A stretch of DNA of 64,000 nucleotides from CAYPNP01 sp964412195 (GTDB lineage: Bacteria > Acidobacteriota > JAAYUB01), in assembly GCA_964412195.1 (NCBI GenBank), contig CAYPNP010000008.1:130945-194944 (forward strand). The letters run 5' to 3'. Below, piece after piece: positions 8,763 through 16,106 of this stretch (its first letter is position 1; the number at the start of each line of letters is the position of its first letter). A program made the translations under genes and the position numbers. The notes below the pieces were generated by a model. The model made no database searches, was not told the origin of the DNA, and worked only from the letters and a program-made list of their open reading frames with translations.

Positions 8763-9760
8763 GCGTTCACCTCCGGAGAGGATTCTTCAGCCGCGGGCGG
8801 TTCCGCACCCCCGCTGTCGGACGGTTCCTTCTCTTCCGTGGTCAGCTCCAGGAAGACGTCCTCAAGGGTCGCCCGACGGATATGCATCTCGTAGAGGTCC
8901 AGCCCGGCGCCGACGATCCTGCGGGCCAGGGCCGGCCGGTCCTGCTCCCGGTCGAGCGCCAGCGTGGTTTTCCAGACGCCGGTTTCGTCGGCGGGCTGGA
9001 GAGCGAAGTCGATCCCGGCCAGTTCCGGGGCCAGCGCCGCGCGCACCGCCGCCTCGGCACCGCCCACAAGCAGCTCCAGGGCGGCCTTGCCTCGGGCGGC
9101 GCGGGTCAGGTTGGCCGGCGTGTCCTCGGTCAGGATGCGCCCCTTGTTGATGATGAGGACCCGGTCGCACACCTGGCTCACTTCCGGAAGGATGTGCGAG
9201 GAGAGGATGATGGTGTGGTCCCGGCCGAGGCCCCGGATCAGCTCCCGGACCTCGCGGATCTGGGCGGGATCCAGCCCGATGGTGGGCTCGTCCAGGACGA
9301 TCACCTCGGGATCGTGGACCAGCGCCTGGGCCAGGCCCACCCGCTGCCGGAAGCCCTTGGACAGCTGCCGGATCAGCCGGTTGCGGACGCTCTCCAGGCC
9401 GCACTTGGCCACGATGCGCCCCAGCGCGGCCGGCAAGTCGGCGGCGGGCACGCCCTTGATCTGGGCCACGAAGCGGAGGTACTCCTCCACCGTCAGCTCG
9501 GGATACAGGGGCACGTTTTCCGGGAGGTAGCCCACCCGTTCCTTCACCGCGATGGGATTCTCGTAGACATCCAGGCCGTCGATGCGGCAGCGGCCGCGGG
9601 AGGCGGGCATGTAGCCGGTCAGGATCCGCATGGTGGTCGTCTTGCCGGCCCCGTTGGGGCCCAGGAAGCCGAGGATCTCGCCCTTGGGGACGGTGAACGT
9701 CACGTCCTCGATCGCCTTGAAGTCGCCGTAGTATTTGGTCAGGCCTTCCACTTCGATCAC
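8759..9760 (-). CDS. ABC transporter ATP-binding protein (GldA-like)
   Basis: The nucleotide-binding subunit of the cluster. Walker A is GPNGAGKTTTMR, the signature is LSKGFRQRVGLAQ, and Walker B is VIVLDEPTIGLDP followed by the H-loop ILSSHILPE. The C-terminal 100 residues form the accessory domain usual in GldA/CcmA-type ATPases. I place the start at the GTG at 9760, five bases after an AAGGAGGA ribosome site, giving 333 residues; the frame is open further upstream but that extension is not family-like. It heads a four-gene minus-strand operon (ATPase, permease, GldG-like, DUF4340). Confidence 0.92.
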   Translation of the reverse strand: MIEVEGLTKYYGDFKAIEDVTFTVPKGEILGFLGPNGAGKTTTMRILTGYMPASRGRCRIDGLDVYENPIAVKERVGYLPENVPLYPELTVEEYLRFVAQIKGVPAADLPAALGRIVAKCGLESVRNRLIRQLSKGFRQRVGLAQALVHDPEVIVLDEPTIGLDPAQIREVRELIRGLGRDHTIILSSHILPEVSQVCDRVLIINKGRILTEDTPANLTRAARGKAALELLVGGAEAAVRAALAPELAGIDFALQPADETGVWKTTLALDREQDRPALARRIVGAGLDLYEMHIRRATLEDVFLELTTEEKEPSDSGGAEPPAAEESSPEVNA

Positions 9761-9828
9761 GGGGTCCTCCTTCGCCGAGACGGCGGTGGTGCGGGTGCGG
9801 CCGGCGCCTCCCGGCCGCAAAGCACGTC

Positions 9829-9857
9829 ACTATACCCAAAGCGGGGCGGGTTGTAAA
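9829..9857 (-). promoter_or_regulatory. Promoter of the Gld-like ABC operon
   Basis: On the minus strand TTTACA (plus 9852-9857) and TATAGT (plus 9829-9834) are 17 bases apart. Transcription would begin near 9822, about 60 bases upstream of the GTG start. It diverges from the promoter at 9885. Confidence 0.6.
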
Positions 9858-9884
9858 GGGGGGATGCCGCGACAGCCGCCCGGA

Positions 9885-9893
9885 TGGTATAAT
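9885..9893 (+). promoter_or_regulatory. Extended -10 promoter for the zinc-ribbon gene
   Basis: TGG directly followed by TATAAT (9888-9893) forms an extended -10 element with no recognisable -35. It lies 70 bases before the ATG at 9964. Confidence 0.55.
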
Positions 9894-9963
9894 ACGTCGG
9901 GGTTTGAATCCGGTTGAGAGAATGCGGATTAAATCCGGCGTATGCCGCCCCCCGGAGACTGTC

Positions 9964-10407
9964 ATGGCCCGCCACCCGAAACGGCACCAAACCGCCGTGA
10001 AGAAATCATCTGCCGGCCCCCTCCTGCATTGCGCCTGCCCTCACTGCCACGCCTCGCTGCACGAAGGGGAACTCCTGACCCTGCTCGTGCAGCGGGCCGA
10101 CGGGGCGCGGGGCCGGCTCAGCCTGAGCCCCTTCCTGAACGATTTCGCCAGCGCCAGCTCCATCGAGCTGCCCGACGGCAAGGAGGTGTCCGGCCTTTTC
10201 TGCCCGGCGTGCGGCCACTCCCTCCGCGAGGAGCAGAAGTGCGGCGAGTGCGGCGCGCACGTCGCCCGTATCCGGATCCGCGTGGAACCCGACGCGTTCG
10301 ACTTCTTCCTCTGCCTGCGGAAGAGCTGCTTCTGGCACGGCGTCAGCGATGAAGCCCGCCTTCGGATGATGGCGGATATCATCGGGGCGCCCGCCGCCGG
10401 AGCTTAA
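9964..10407 (+). CDS. Hypothetical zinc-ribbon protein
   Basis: A 147-residue soluble protein. Two cysteine clusters are visible: HCACPHCHASLHE near residues 22-34 and CPACGHSLREEQKCGECGAH near 82-101, each suited to bind zinc in a ribbon. The region RIRIRVEPDAFDFFLCLRKSCFWHG follows. I do not recognise the family; zinc-ribbon proteins of this size may be adaptors or nucleic-acid binders, but nothing here decides. The start at 9964 is chosen because GGAG lies seven bases upstream, although an in-frame ATG exists at 9904. It precedes the cytochrome operon but has its own promoter. Confidence 0.7.
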   Translation: MARHPKRHQTAVKKSSAGPLLHCACPHCHASLHEGELLTLLVQRADGARGRLSLSPFLNDFASASSIELPDGKEVSGLFCPACGHSLREEQKCGECGAHVARIRIRVEPDAFDFFLCLRKSCFWHGVSDEARLRMMADIIGAPAAGA

Positions 10408-10546
10408 GTTCCGCGGCGCCGTCGAAGCACGGGCCGGAGAAGGAGCATCCCCCGCGGTCCTTCCCAGCGACCCAACCAACCCGGGTAGGGGAGGTTTTCC
10501 GTCGGACAGAGATCGTCAGCGTTGCAATAATAATGAAGGATACGGC

Positions 10547-10575
10547 TTGACTGTTCGCTGAATCTCCATTAAAAT
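10547..10575 (+). promoter_or_regulatory. Sigma-70-type promoter of the decahaem cytochrome operon
   Basis: TTGACT (10547-10552) and TAAAAT (10570-10575) with an exact 17-base spacer, in a locally AT-rich stretch. Predicted transcription start is near 10582, about 43 bases before the porin ATG. It is one of the best promoter matches in the window. Confidence 0.75.
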
Positions 10576-10624
10576 CTGCACCGTAGCTTATCGATTTTTA
10601 CATTTCATCCGAGGCGAAAACGCC

Positions 10625-12511
10625 ATGGCAAGAATCGTGTGCATTGTTTTCCTCGGGGTCATCCTGCTGGCCCCCCTGGCCGCCCAGTCCAAGGATTATG
10701 ACATGGAGTCGGACTTGGTCATCGGCTACAACTACGTGTTCGGCGCGGACGACGACTACTACCGGAACCACAACGACGCCACCACGGGGTTCCTGGTGGA
10801 CAGTTACCGATTCTCCCTTTCCCCGAAGGATGACGCCCACTGGTTCGACAAACTGACAGTGGACATGTCCCTGGCGAACCGGATCGACTACGGCAAGGGC
10901 GTGGAGGTGCGCTTCCTCAAGCAGGGCAAGTACAGCGCCCAGCTGAAGTACACCTTTTATTACGACTACTTCAACGATCCGGAGTATAACTACGGCGACA
11001 ACAGGCGCAACCTGGGCCGGGACAACTTCCAGTTCAACTTCGATTGGAAGAGCGTCCAGGATTTCGTCTTCAGTTTCGGCTACCAGCAGAACCGCAGCCG
11101 GAATGAGTTCAACTATCCCGGGTTCTACTGGGGGGACAGCTTCGCCATCCCGCTCCACCTCAACAACACCTACCAGGAGGTGAAGGGCGGCATCGCTTAC
11201 AACCACGCCGGATTCACGGCCGGCTTCACCCAGGCGTGGATCTGGTTCACCGACCAGTCCCGCTACCCCGTGGTGGACATGGAACCGGGTGCCGGTATCG
11301 GCGGCCTCCCGGTCGCGATGGACAATCCCCAGCGAACCGGCAAGGTGGAGAGCACCATCCCCCAATCCACCGTGACCGCCGGCTACAAGGCCGACATCTG
11401 GTCGGTGAACTTCGCCTACGAATACCGGAACGGCAGCATCGACACCAACACGCTGGACCTGAAGACCTTTTATTTCACCGACGCCAATTCCCGCAACGAG
11501 ATCCTGCTGAAGGCGGCCGGCACCGGCGACATCCCCGAGCAGAAGGCCAACTTCCGCGCCGACGTCGACCTGTTCCGGATCCTCAACCTCGAATACAACT
11601 TCGACTGGCACACCCTGAAGACCGACACGAACATCGGCGTCACCAACGGCATGACGCTCTACCCTGCCTCCGGGGCGCCCCTGGAGTACACCACCACCTA
11701 TAACGACCTCTTCTATTACAAGAACGACTACATGACCCATTCGGTCGTCGCCTCCGTCCGGCCGGTCAAGGAGCTGCTGGTCAGCGCCGCCTACCGCCGC
11801 ACGGACGGCGACATGACCAACACCTTCACCCGGGACGCCGGGCCCGATCCCGGTTTCGACATCGATTACAGCCGGGACGTGTACGAGATCCGGGCCCGCT
11901 ACCGCTTCTCGTTCGGCTCCGAGCTGAGCGGCGCCTACATCCGGCAGGACATCGACCAGCCGGTCTACCTCGTGGCCGGCGAGGAGAGCAACGACTACCA
12001 GATCTCCTTCTACCACCCGTTCACCGACAAGCTGTCCGGCCAGGTCGTGTACCGCAACGCCGACCTGAAGGACGACCGGATCGCCCTGGACAACCTGACC
12101 AAGATGTTCGACGCGTCGCTCCAGTACCAGCTCATGGAGGAAGCCTTCGTCGGCGCCGGCTTCACCCACTTCGACCTCGACTACGACCAGAACTTCCAGT
12201 ACTATTACAACGGCAACCCCGTGGTGCAGATGTCCACATTCCACACCATCCAGAACGGCGTCTATGCCTTCGCCAACATCGACGGGACGCAGCGCGTCAA
12301 GGGGCACTTCTCCGTGTACTACCTGTGGGATGACGGGATCTCCTTTCCCTTCTCCCGCTGGATGGGGGACGCCACCCTCGAGGTGGGCGTCACCCGGCAG
12401 GTGTCGGCCCTCTTCTCGGCGCGCCAGTTCAACTACACCGAAGACATGTACGCGGTCCACGACTACAACGTCAACGAGGTCAGAGTGGCCTTGCGTTGGC
12501 TCATCCGCTAG
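10625..12511 (+). CDS. MtrB/PioB-like outer-membrane beta-barrel porin
   Basis: A 628-residue protein with a signal peptide (MARIVCIVFLGVILLAPLAAQ) and then continuous alternating polar/aromatic strands rich in Tyr, Asn and Asp with short turns, as expected for a 24- to 28-strand barrel. It is encoded nine bases upstream of a decahaem c-type cytochrome, the pairing of MtrB with MtrA and of DmsF with DmsE. In those systems the porin sheathes the decahaem wire through the outer membrane. The N-terminal CXXC of Shewanella MtrB is absent: the only cysteine is in the signal peptide. The assignment rests on size, composition and neighbours, since barrel sequences diverge quickly. Confidence 0.8.
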   Translation: MARIVCIVFLGVILLAPLAAQSKDYDMESDLVIGYNYVFGADDDYYRNHNDATTGFLVDSYRFSLSPKDDAHWFDKLTVDMSLANRIDYGKGVEVRFLKQGKYSAQLKYTFYYDYFNDPEYNYGDNRRNLGRDNFQFNFDWKSVQDFVFSFGYQQNRSRNEFNYPGFYWGDSFAIPLHLNNTYQEVKGGIAYNHAGFTAGFTQAWIWFTDQSRYPVVDMEPGAGIGGLPVAMDNPQRTGKVESTIPQSTVTAGYKADIWSVNFAYEYRNGSIDTNTLDLKTFYFTDANSRNEILLKAAGTGDIPEQKANFRADVDLFRILNLEYNFDWHTLKTDTNIGVTNGMTLYPASGAPLEYTTTYNDLFYYKNDYMTHSVVASVRPVKELLVSAAYRRTDGDMTNTFTRDAGPDPGFDIDYSRDVYEIRARYRFSFGSELSGAYIRQDIDQPVYLVAGEESNDYQISFYHPFTDKLSGQVVYRNADLKDDRIALDNLTKMFDASLQYQLMEEAFVGAGFTHFDLDYDQNFQYYYNGNPVVQMSTFHTIQNGVYAFANIDGTQRVKGHFSVYYLWDDGISFPFSRWMGDATLEVGVTRQVSALFSARQFNYTEDMYAVHDYNVNEVRVALRWLIR

Positions 12512-12520
12512 GAGGTCATC

Positions 12521-13348
12521 ATGAACAAGAACATCATGCTCCGGCTCTACCTGATCCTCCTCGGCGTGGGCCTTTTCACCGGCCTGGCGGCGGCGCAGGC
12601 GGAAGCCGAAAACTGCCTCGAGTGCCACGACACCATCGGCCCGGCCATCATCAAGACGCCGCACAGCAAGGCCAACAACGTCCTGTGCTCCAGCTGCCAC
12701 GGCGTCCACCAGGGGGACGAGCCTAGCGCCGACAACATCAACACGCTGAAGAAGCCCTCGGCTCAGGATGTGTTCAAGCTCTGCACCCAGTGCCACACCG
12801 GCTTCCACGCCAACGAGTCGACCCACGCCCAGACCGACCGGGCCTGCCTGAACTGCCATGACATGTGGCACTCCGAGGCCACCACCAAAGCCAAACTGAT
12901 CCCCAACGACAAGCTGGTCAAGAAGGATTCGGTGGAGTTGTGCCTGCCCTGCCACAACGACGTCCGCACGGCGATCAACAAGCCCTACCACCACCAGCAG
13001 AGCCGCATCGCCAACATGTGCGTGAATTGCCACGATCCGCACAAGACCGGGCGGGAGATCCGCGTGAAGGACATCGATCGCAAGTGCGCCAATTGCCACC
13101 CGGAGACGGGCGGGCCGTTCATGTACGTGCACCTGGGCACCCAGTACCGCGGCTGCGTCGAGTGCCACACCCCCCACGGCTCGCCGTACCCGAACCTGCT
13201 GAACCGGAGCACCGTGCGCTTCCTGTGCCTGTCCTGCCACGCCAACACGCCCCAGTTCCACGACATGTCCAACCCGCGCTTCTCCGCCTGCACTTCGTGC
13301 CACCCGGCCATCCACGGCTCCAACGTCAGCAACACCTTCCAGCGATAG
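12521..13348 (+). CDS. DmsE/MtrA-like decahaem c-type cytochrome, first copy
   Basis: A 275-residue periplasmic multihaem protein. After a signal peptide ending near AAAQAEAE there are ten CXXCH haem-binding motifs in order: CLECH, CSSCH, CTQCH, CLNCH, CLPCH, CVNCH, CANCH, CVECH, CLSCH and CTSCH. This count and spacing match the DmsE family of electron carriers that sit inside an MtrB-type porin. It should move electrons between periplasmic carriers and the outside of the cell. It starts nine bases after the porin gene, with an AGGAGG site overlapping the porin stop, and ends ahead of a strong terminator. No outer-surface cytochrome or terminal reductase is encoded nearby. Confidence 0.93.
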   Translation: MNKNIMLRLYLILLGVGLFTGLAAAQAEAENCLECHDTIGPAIIKTPHSKANNVLCSSCHGVHQGDEPSADNINTLKKPSAQDVFKLCTQCHTGFHANESTHAQTDRACLNCHDMWHSEATTKAKLIPNDKLVKKDSVELCLPCHNDVRTAINKPYHHQQSRIANMCVNCHDPHKTGREIRVKDIDRKCANCHPETGGPFMYVHLGTQYRGCVECHTPHGSPYPNLLNRSTVRFLCLSCHANTPQFHDMSNPRFSACTSCHPAIHGSNVSNTFQR

Positions 13349-13356
13349 CTTCCCGG

Positions 13357-13385
13357 GCCCGCCGCCTCCGCGGCGGGCTCTTTTT
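13357..13385 (+). terminator. Rho-independent terminator between the two decahaem genes
   Basis: GCCCGCCGC (13357-13365) pairs perfectly with GCGGCGGGC (13370-13378) around a CTCC loop and is followed by TCTTTTT. It should end or strongly reduce transcription before the second cytochrome gene. Confidence 0.85.
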
Positions 13386-13407
13386 CGTTTCATGCGGAGG
13401 AGGCCGG

Positions 13408-14232
13408 ATGAGCGCCATCATCCTCCTGGTATTGGGAATCGGCTGTTGCGCCGTATTCGCGGCGGCCCAGCCGGGTTATGACAACTGCCTGGGATGCCAT
13501 GACCCGGTCGGCCCCGCCATCGTCAACACGCCCCACGCCAAGGTCAACGGAGTGCTCTGCACCGGCTGCCACGGCGAGCATGCGGGCGATCCCGCGGCAG
13601 AAAACATCCGTACGTTGAAGAAATCCCCACCCCAGGAAGTATTCAAGACGTGCACCCGTTGCCACACCGGCTTCCGCGCCAACGAGTCGACCCACGCCAA
13701 GACCGGCCGTGCCTGCCTGGACTGCCACGACATGGGACACACGGAGGCGGCTACGTCGGTCCGGACGACGCCGGCCAACCGGCTGGTCAGGAAGAACTCC
13801 GTGGAGCTGTGCCTGCCCTGCCACAACAAGGTGCGCGGGGAGATCAACAAGCCCTACCACCACCAGCAGAGCCGCATCGCCAACCTTTGCGTGAACTGCC
13901 ACGATCCGCACAAGAGCGAACGGGAGATCCGGACCAAGCAGATCGACCGCAAGTGCTCCTCCTGCCACCCCGAGACGGGCGGGCCGTTCCTGTACGTGCA
14001 CCTGGGGACGCAGTACCGCGGCTGCGTCGAGTGCCACTACCCCCACGGCTCGCCGTACCCGAACCTGCTGAACCGGAGCACGGTGCGCTTCCTCTGCCTG
14101 TCCTGCCACACCAACGCGCCGCCGTTCGTGGACCTGTCCAATCCCCGGTATTTCAACTGCTCCTCCTGCCACCCGGGGCTCCACGGCTCCAACGTCAGCG
14201 ACAAGTTCCTCGACTCGCCGGTGTATTTCTAA
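13408..14232 (+). CDS. DmsE/MtrA-like decahaem c-type cytochrome, second copy
   Basis: A 274-residue paralogue of the preceding cytochrome with a distinct signal peptide (MSAIILLVLGIGCCAVFAAA) and the same ten CXXCH sites: CLGCH, CTGCH, CTRCH, CLDCH, CLPCH, CVNCH, CSSCH, CVECH, CLSCH and CSSCH. By eye about three-quarters of residues agree, with long identical tracts such as NKPYHHQQSRIAN and GSPYPNLLNRSTVRFLCLSC, so it is a tandem duplication. The ATG at 13408 follows a GGAGG site. It lies beyond a terminator and no clear promoter of its own is visible, so it is probably expressed less than the first copy or through readthrough. Confidence 0.93.
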   Translation: MSAIILLVLGIGCCAVFAAAQPGYDNCLGCHDPVGPAIVNTPHAKVNGVLCTGCHGEHAGDPAAENIRTLKKSPPQEVFKTCTRCHTGFRANESTHAKTGRACLDCHDMGHTEAATSVRTTPANRLVRKNSVELCLPCHNKVRGEINKPYHHQQSRIANLCVNCHDPHKSEREIRTKQIDRKCSSCHPETGGPFLYVHLGTQYRGCVECHYPHGSPYPNLLNRSTVRFLCLSCHTNAPPFVDLSNPRYFNCSSCHPGLHGSNVSDKFLDSPVYF

Positions 14233-14620
14233 CCCGCGTTACTCGGAAAAAGCGTGCCGCTCTCCTCGGTATCGGTATCGGAATCGGTATCGGCATCGAA
14301 TCAAGAATCGACCCCGATCCCGATACCGATACCGACCCCGAAGGAATCGATTCATTTCGATTCCCGGTTGTGTACCTTGGAACCTGTTCATTCGTGCTCG
14401 TCATCGTAATCGTAATCGGATCAGGAAGTTCGCGCAGAGGCGCGGAGAACGCGGAGCTAATCCTGGACACGCACGGTCCGCCCGGGTGTCAGGCTCTGTC
14501 ACGGCGTTGTGACGGAGCCTGGCACCATGTCATTGTGACGGAGCCTGGCACCATGTCATTGTGACGGAGCCTGGCACCATGTCATTCCGGATGGTGGGAC
14601 AAACAGACCGCAGGAAAGCC
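14233..14620. repeat. Repeat-rich spacer (388 bases, no gene)
   Basis: The gap holds two separate repeat structures. TCGGTATCGGTATCGG (14266-14281) is mirrored by its exact reverse complement at 14320-14335, giving a 16-bp stem made of a hexamer. Further on, a 26-base unit beginning GTGACGGAGCCTGGCACC is repeated three times without spacers at 14509-14534, 14535-14560 and 14561-14586. The segment just before (about 14485-14502) is the imperfect reverse complement of that unit, forming a palindrome around GGCGTT. No coding sequence is seen. Confidence 0.85.
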
Positions 14621-15913
14621 TCAGGCCAGGCCTCTGCGGTTCGCCTTTTCCTGGATGATATGGACCACCGTCGGGTCCACCGAGAACATGCCCTGGAGGG
14701 ACACCTTGCTGATGTTGCGGATGGTCTCCTCCACGGACCGGCCGATGACCCCGTCGTCCGTCGACAAGCCGTACCCGCCGAGGGCCATGAAGGCCGACCG
14801 GATCGCCGCCTCCGCCCCGCTCACGATCTTCATCGAGCAACCCGGCTTGGCCCCGTCGCAGATGATCCCGCACAGGTCGCCGACCACGTTGTCCACGGCG
14901 AAAGTGATCTTCTTCATGTCGATCCCGGCCTGCTGGTACACCATGGCGATGGACGACGCGATGCTGGCGGCGATGGCGCAGCCGCAGATGACCGACAATT
15001 CCCCGGTGAAGCACTTGATGTACGAGTTGACCGCGTGGCTGATGGCGACGCTCTCCTGGATGCGCGCCGGCGGGACGCCCCGCGCCCGCCCCACCAGGCA
15101 GGGGCCCAGGATCGTCAGCACGCCCTGGTTCCCGGATCCGCCGGAGGTCATGACCGGCTCCGCCATCCCGCCCATCCGGGCGTCGACGGCGGACGCGACC
15201 TGCAACTGCACCGCGAAGAACAGGTCGTCCGCCATGACGCCGCCGTCCCGCATCTGCTGGATCTGATAGCCGGTGCGCTTCATGGACAGTCCTTTTTCGG
15301 CGATGGCCAGGTTCATCTCGATCCCCCGCTGGATGTAGGCCCGCTTGCCCTCGTCCAGCCGGACGGCTTCCGCGAGCACCTCCTCGAGCCGCATGCCCCG
15401 CAGGACATCCCGGTATCCCGGGGCCCGGGTCCCCCCGTGGGGGTGGGAATCCACGATGGACACGCCGTCTTTTTCCAGGCTGGTGATGTTCGTGTGGCCT
15501 TCGGACACCACGCAGCGGACCCGCGAGCCGCCGCCTTCCGCCAGGACCTCGACCTGGAATTCCTTCTCGTCCTCGCGGCAATTGTATTTCATGGCGCCCT
15601 GGTCGACGAGGTCCCTGGCCCGGCGAAGGTCATCCGGGCCTACGGTTTTCAGGATCTCCAGGCGGAGACCGGACCGGGCGATCACCGCGCCCATGGCCGC
15701 CGCGATGAGATTGCCCTTCTCCCCGCCGCTGTTGGGGACGGTCACCGCCGCACCGTTCTTGAACGTGCCCGGATCGACCGTCAATGCGATCCGCTCGGGG
15801 GGCGCCGGCAGCTGTTCCACCGCGGCCGCGGCGGCGTACGCGCAGGATATGGGTTCCGTGCAGCCAACGGCGGGGAACACTTCATGGGTGAAGATCTCCT
15901 GGATCAGGTCCAT
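14621..15913 (-). CDS. L-cysteine desulfidase family protein (UPF0597)
   Basis: A 430-residue member of the CdsB/YhaM family, which breaks L-cysteine down to pyruvate, ammonia and sulfide using an iron-sulfur cluster, and is related to the alpha chain of serine dehydratase. The N-terminal VFPAVGCTEPISCAYAAA is the family hallmark, with the conserved cysteine in GCTEP. Further conserved cysteines occur in YIKCFTGELSVICGCAIAA and in GDLCGIICDGAKPGC, suitable to hold the cluster. I use the ATG at 15913, preceded by GGAGG. It diverges from an AspT-type transporter with abutting promoters, so its substrate may be linked to that transporter. Confidence 0.88.
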   Translation of the reverse strand: MDLIQEIFTHEVFPAVGCTEPISCAYAAAAAVEQLPAPPERIALTVDPGTFKNGAAVTVPNSGGEKGNLIAAAMGAVIARSGLRLEILKTVGPDDLRRARDLVDQGAMKYNCREDEKEFQVEVLAEGGGSRVRCVVSEGHTNITSLEKDGVSIVDSHPHGGTRAPGYRDVLRGMRLEEVLAEAVRLDEGKRAYIQRGIEMNLAIAEKGLSMKRTGYQIQQMRDGGVMADDLFFAVQLQVASAVDARMGGMAEPVMTSGGSGNQGVLTILGPCLVGRARGVPPARIQESVAISHAVNSYIKCFTGELSVICGCAIAASIASSIAMVYQQAGIDMKKITFAVDNVVGDLCGIICDGAKPGCSMKIVSGAEAAIRSAFMALGGYGLSTDDGVIGRSVEETIRNISKVSLQGMFSVDPTVVHIIQEKANRRGLA

Positions 15914-15945
15914 CGCGCCTCCTCTCCCGGGCAGATTGTCCATCA

Positions 15946-15974
15946 GCCTTACCACTCGTCCCGGCGTATGTCAA
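15946..15974 (-). promoter_or_regulatory. Promoter of the L-cysteine desulfidase gene
   Basis: On the minus strand TTGACA (plus 15969-15974) and TAAGGC (plus 15946-15951) are 17 bases apart. Its -35 box lies two bases from the opposing transporter promoter, so the two would compete. Confidence 0.6.
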
Positions 15975-15976
15975 CA

Positions 15977-15985
15977 TGATACAAT
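15977..15985 (+). promoter_or_regulatory. Extended -10 promoter of the AspT-type transporter gene
   Basis: TGA followed by TACAAT (15980-15985) gives an extended -10 on the plus strand, immediately beside the -35 element of the divergent desulfidase promoter. Confidence 0.5.
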
Positions 15986-16106
15986 CGGGGCACGTGATCG
16001 CATGCCATGGCCGGTCTGGAAAGGACATCGGGAATGCCCCCGGTGGGAAAGCGTTTCCGAAGCGTCCGGTTCAGTCGCGGCCGTCCCGCCCGAGCAAGGA
16101 GGCTTC

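Noticed and set aside
10598..13393. Very long open frame on the minus strand opposite the cytochrome operon
   Set aside because: It is the antisense of genes with clear haem motifs; long antisense frames are expected at this GC content and it shows no family motif or ribosome site.
14509..14586. Three direct repeats as a CRISPR array
   Set aside because: The units abut without spacers and no cas gene is present.
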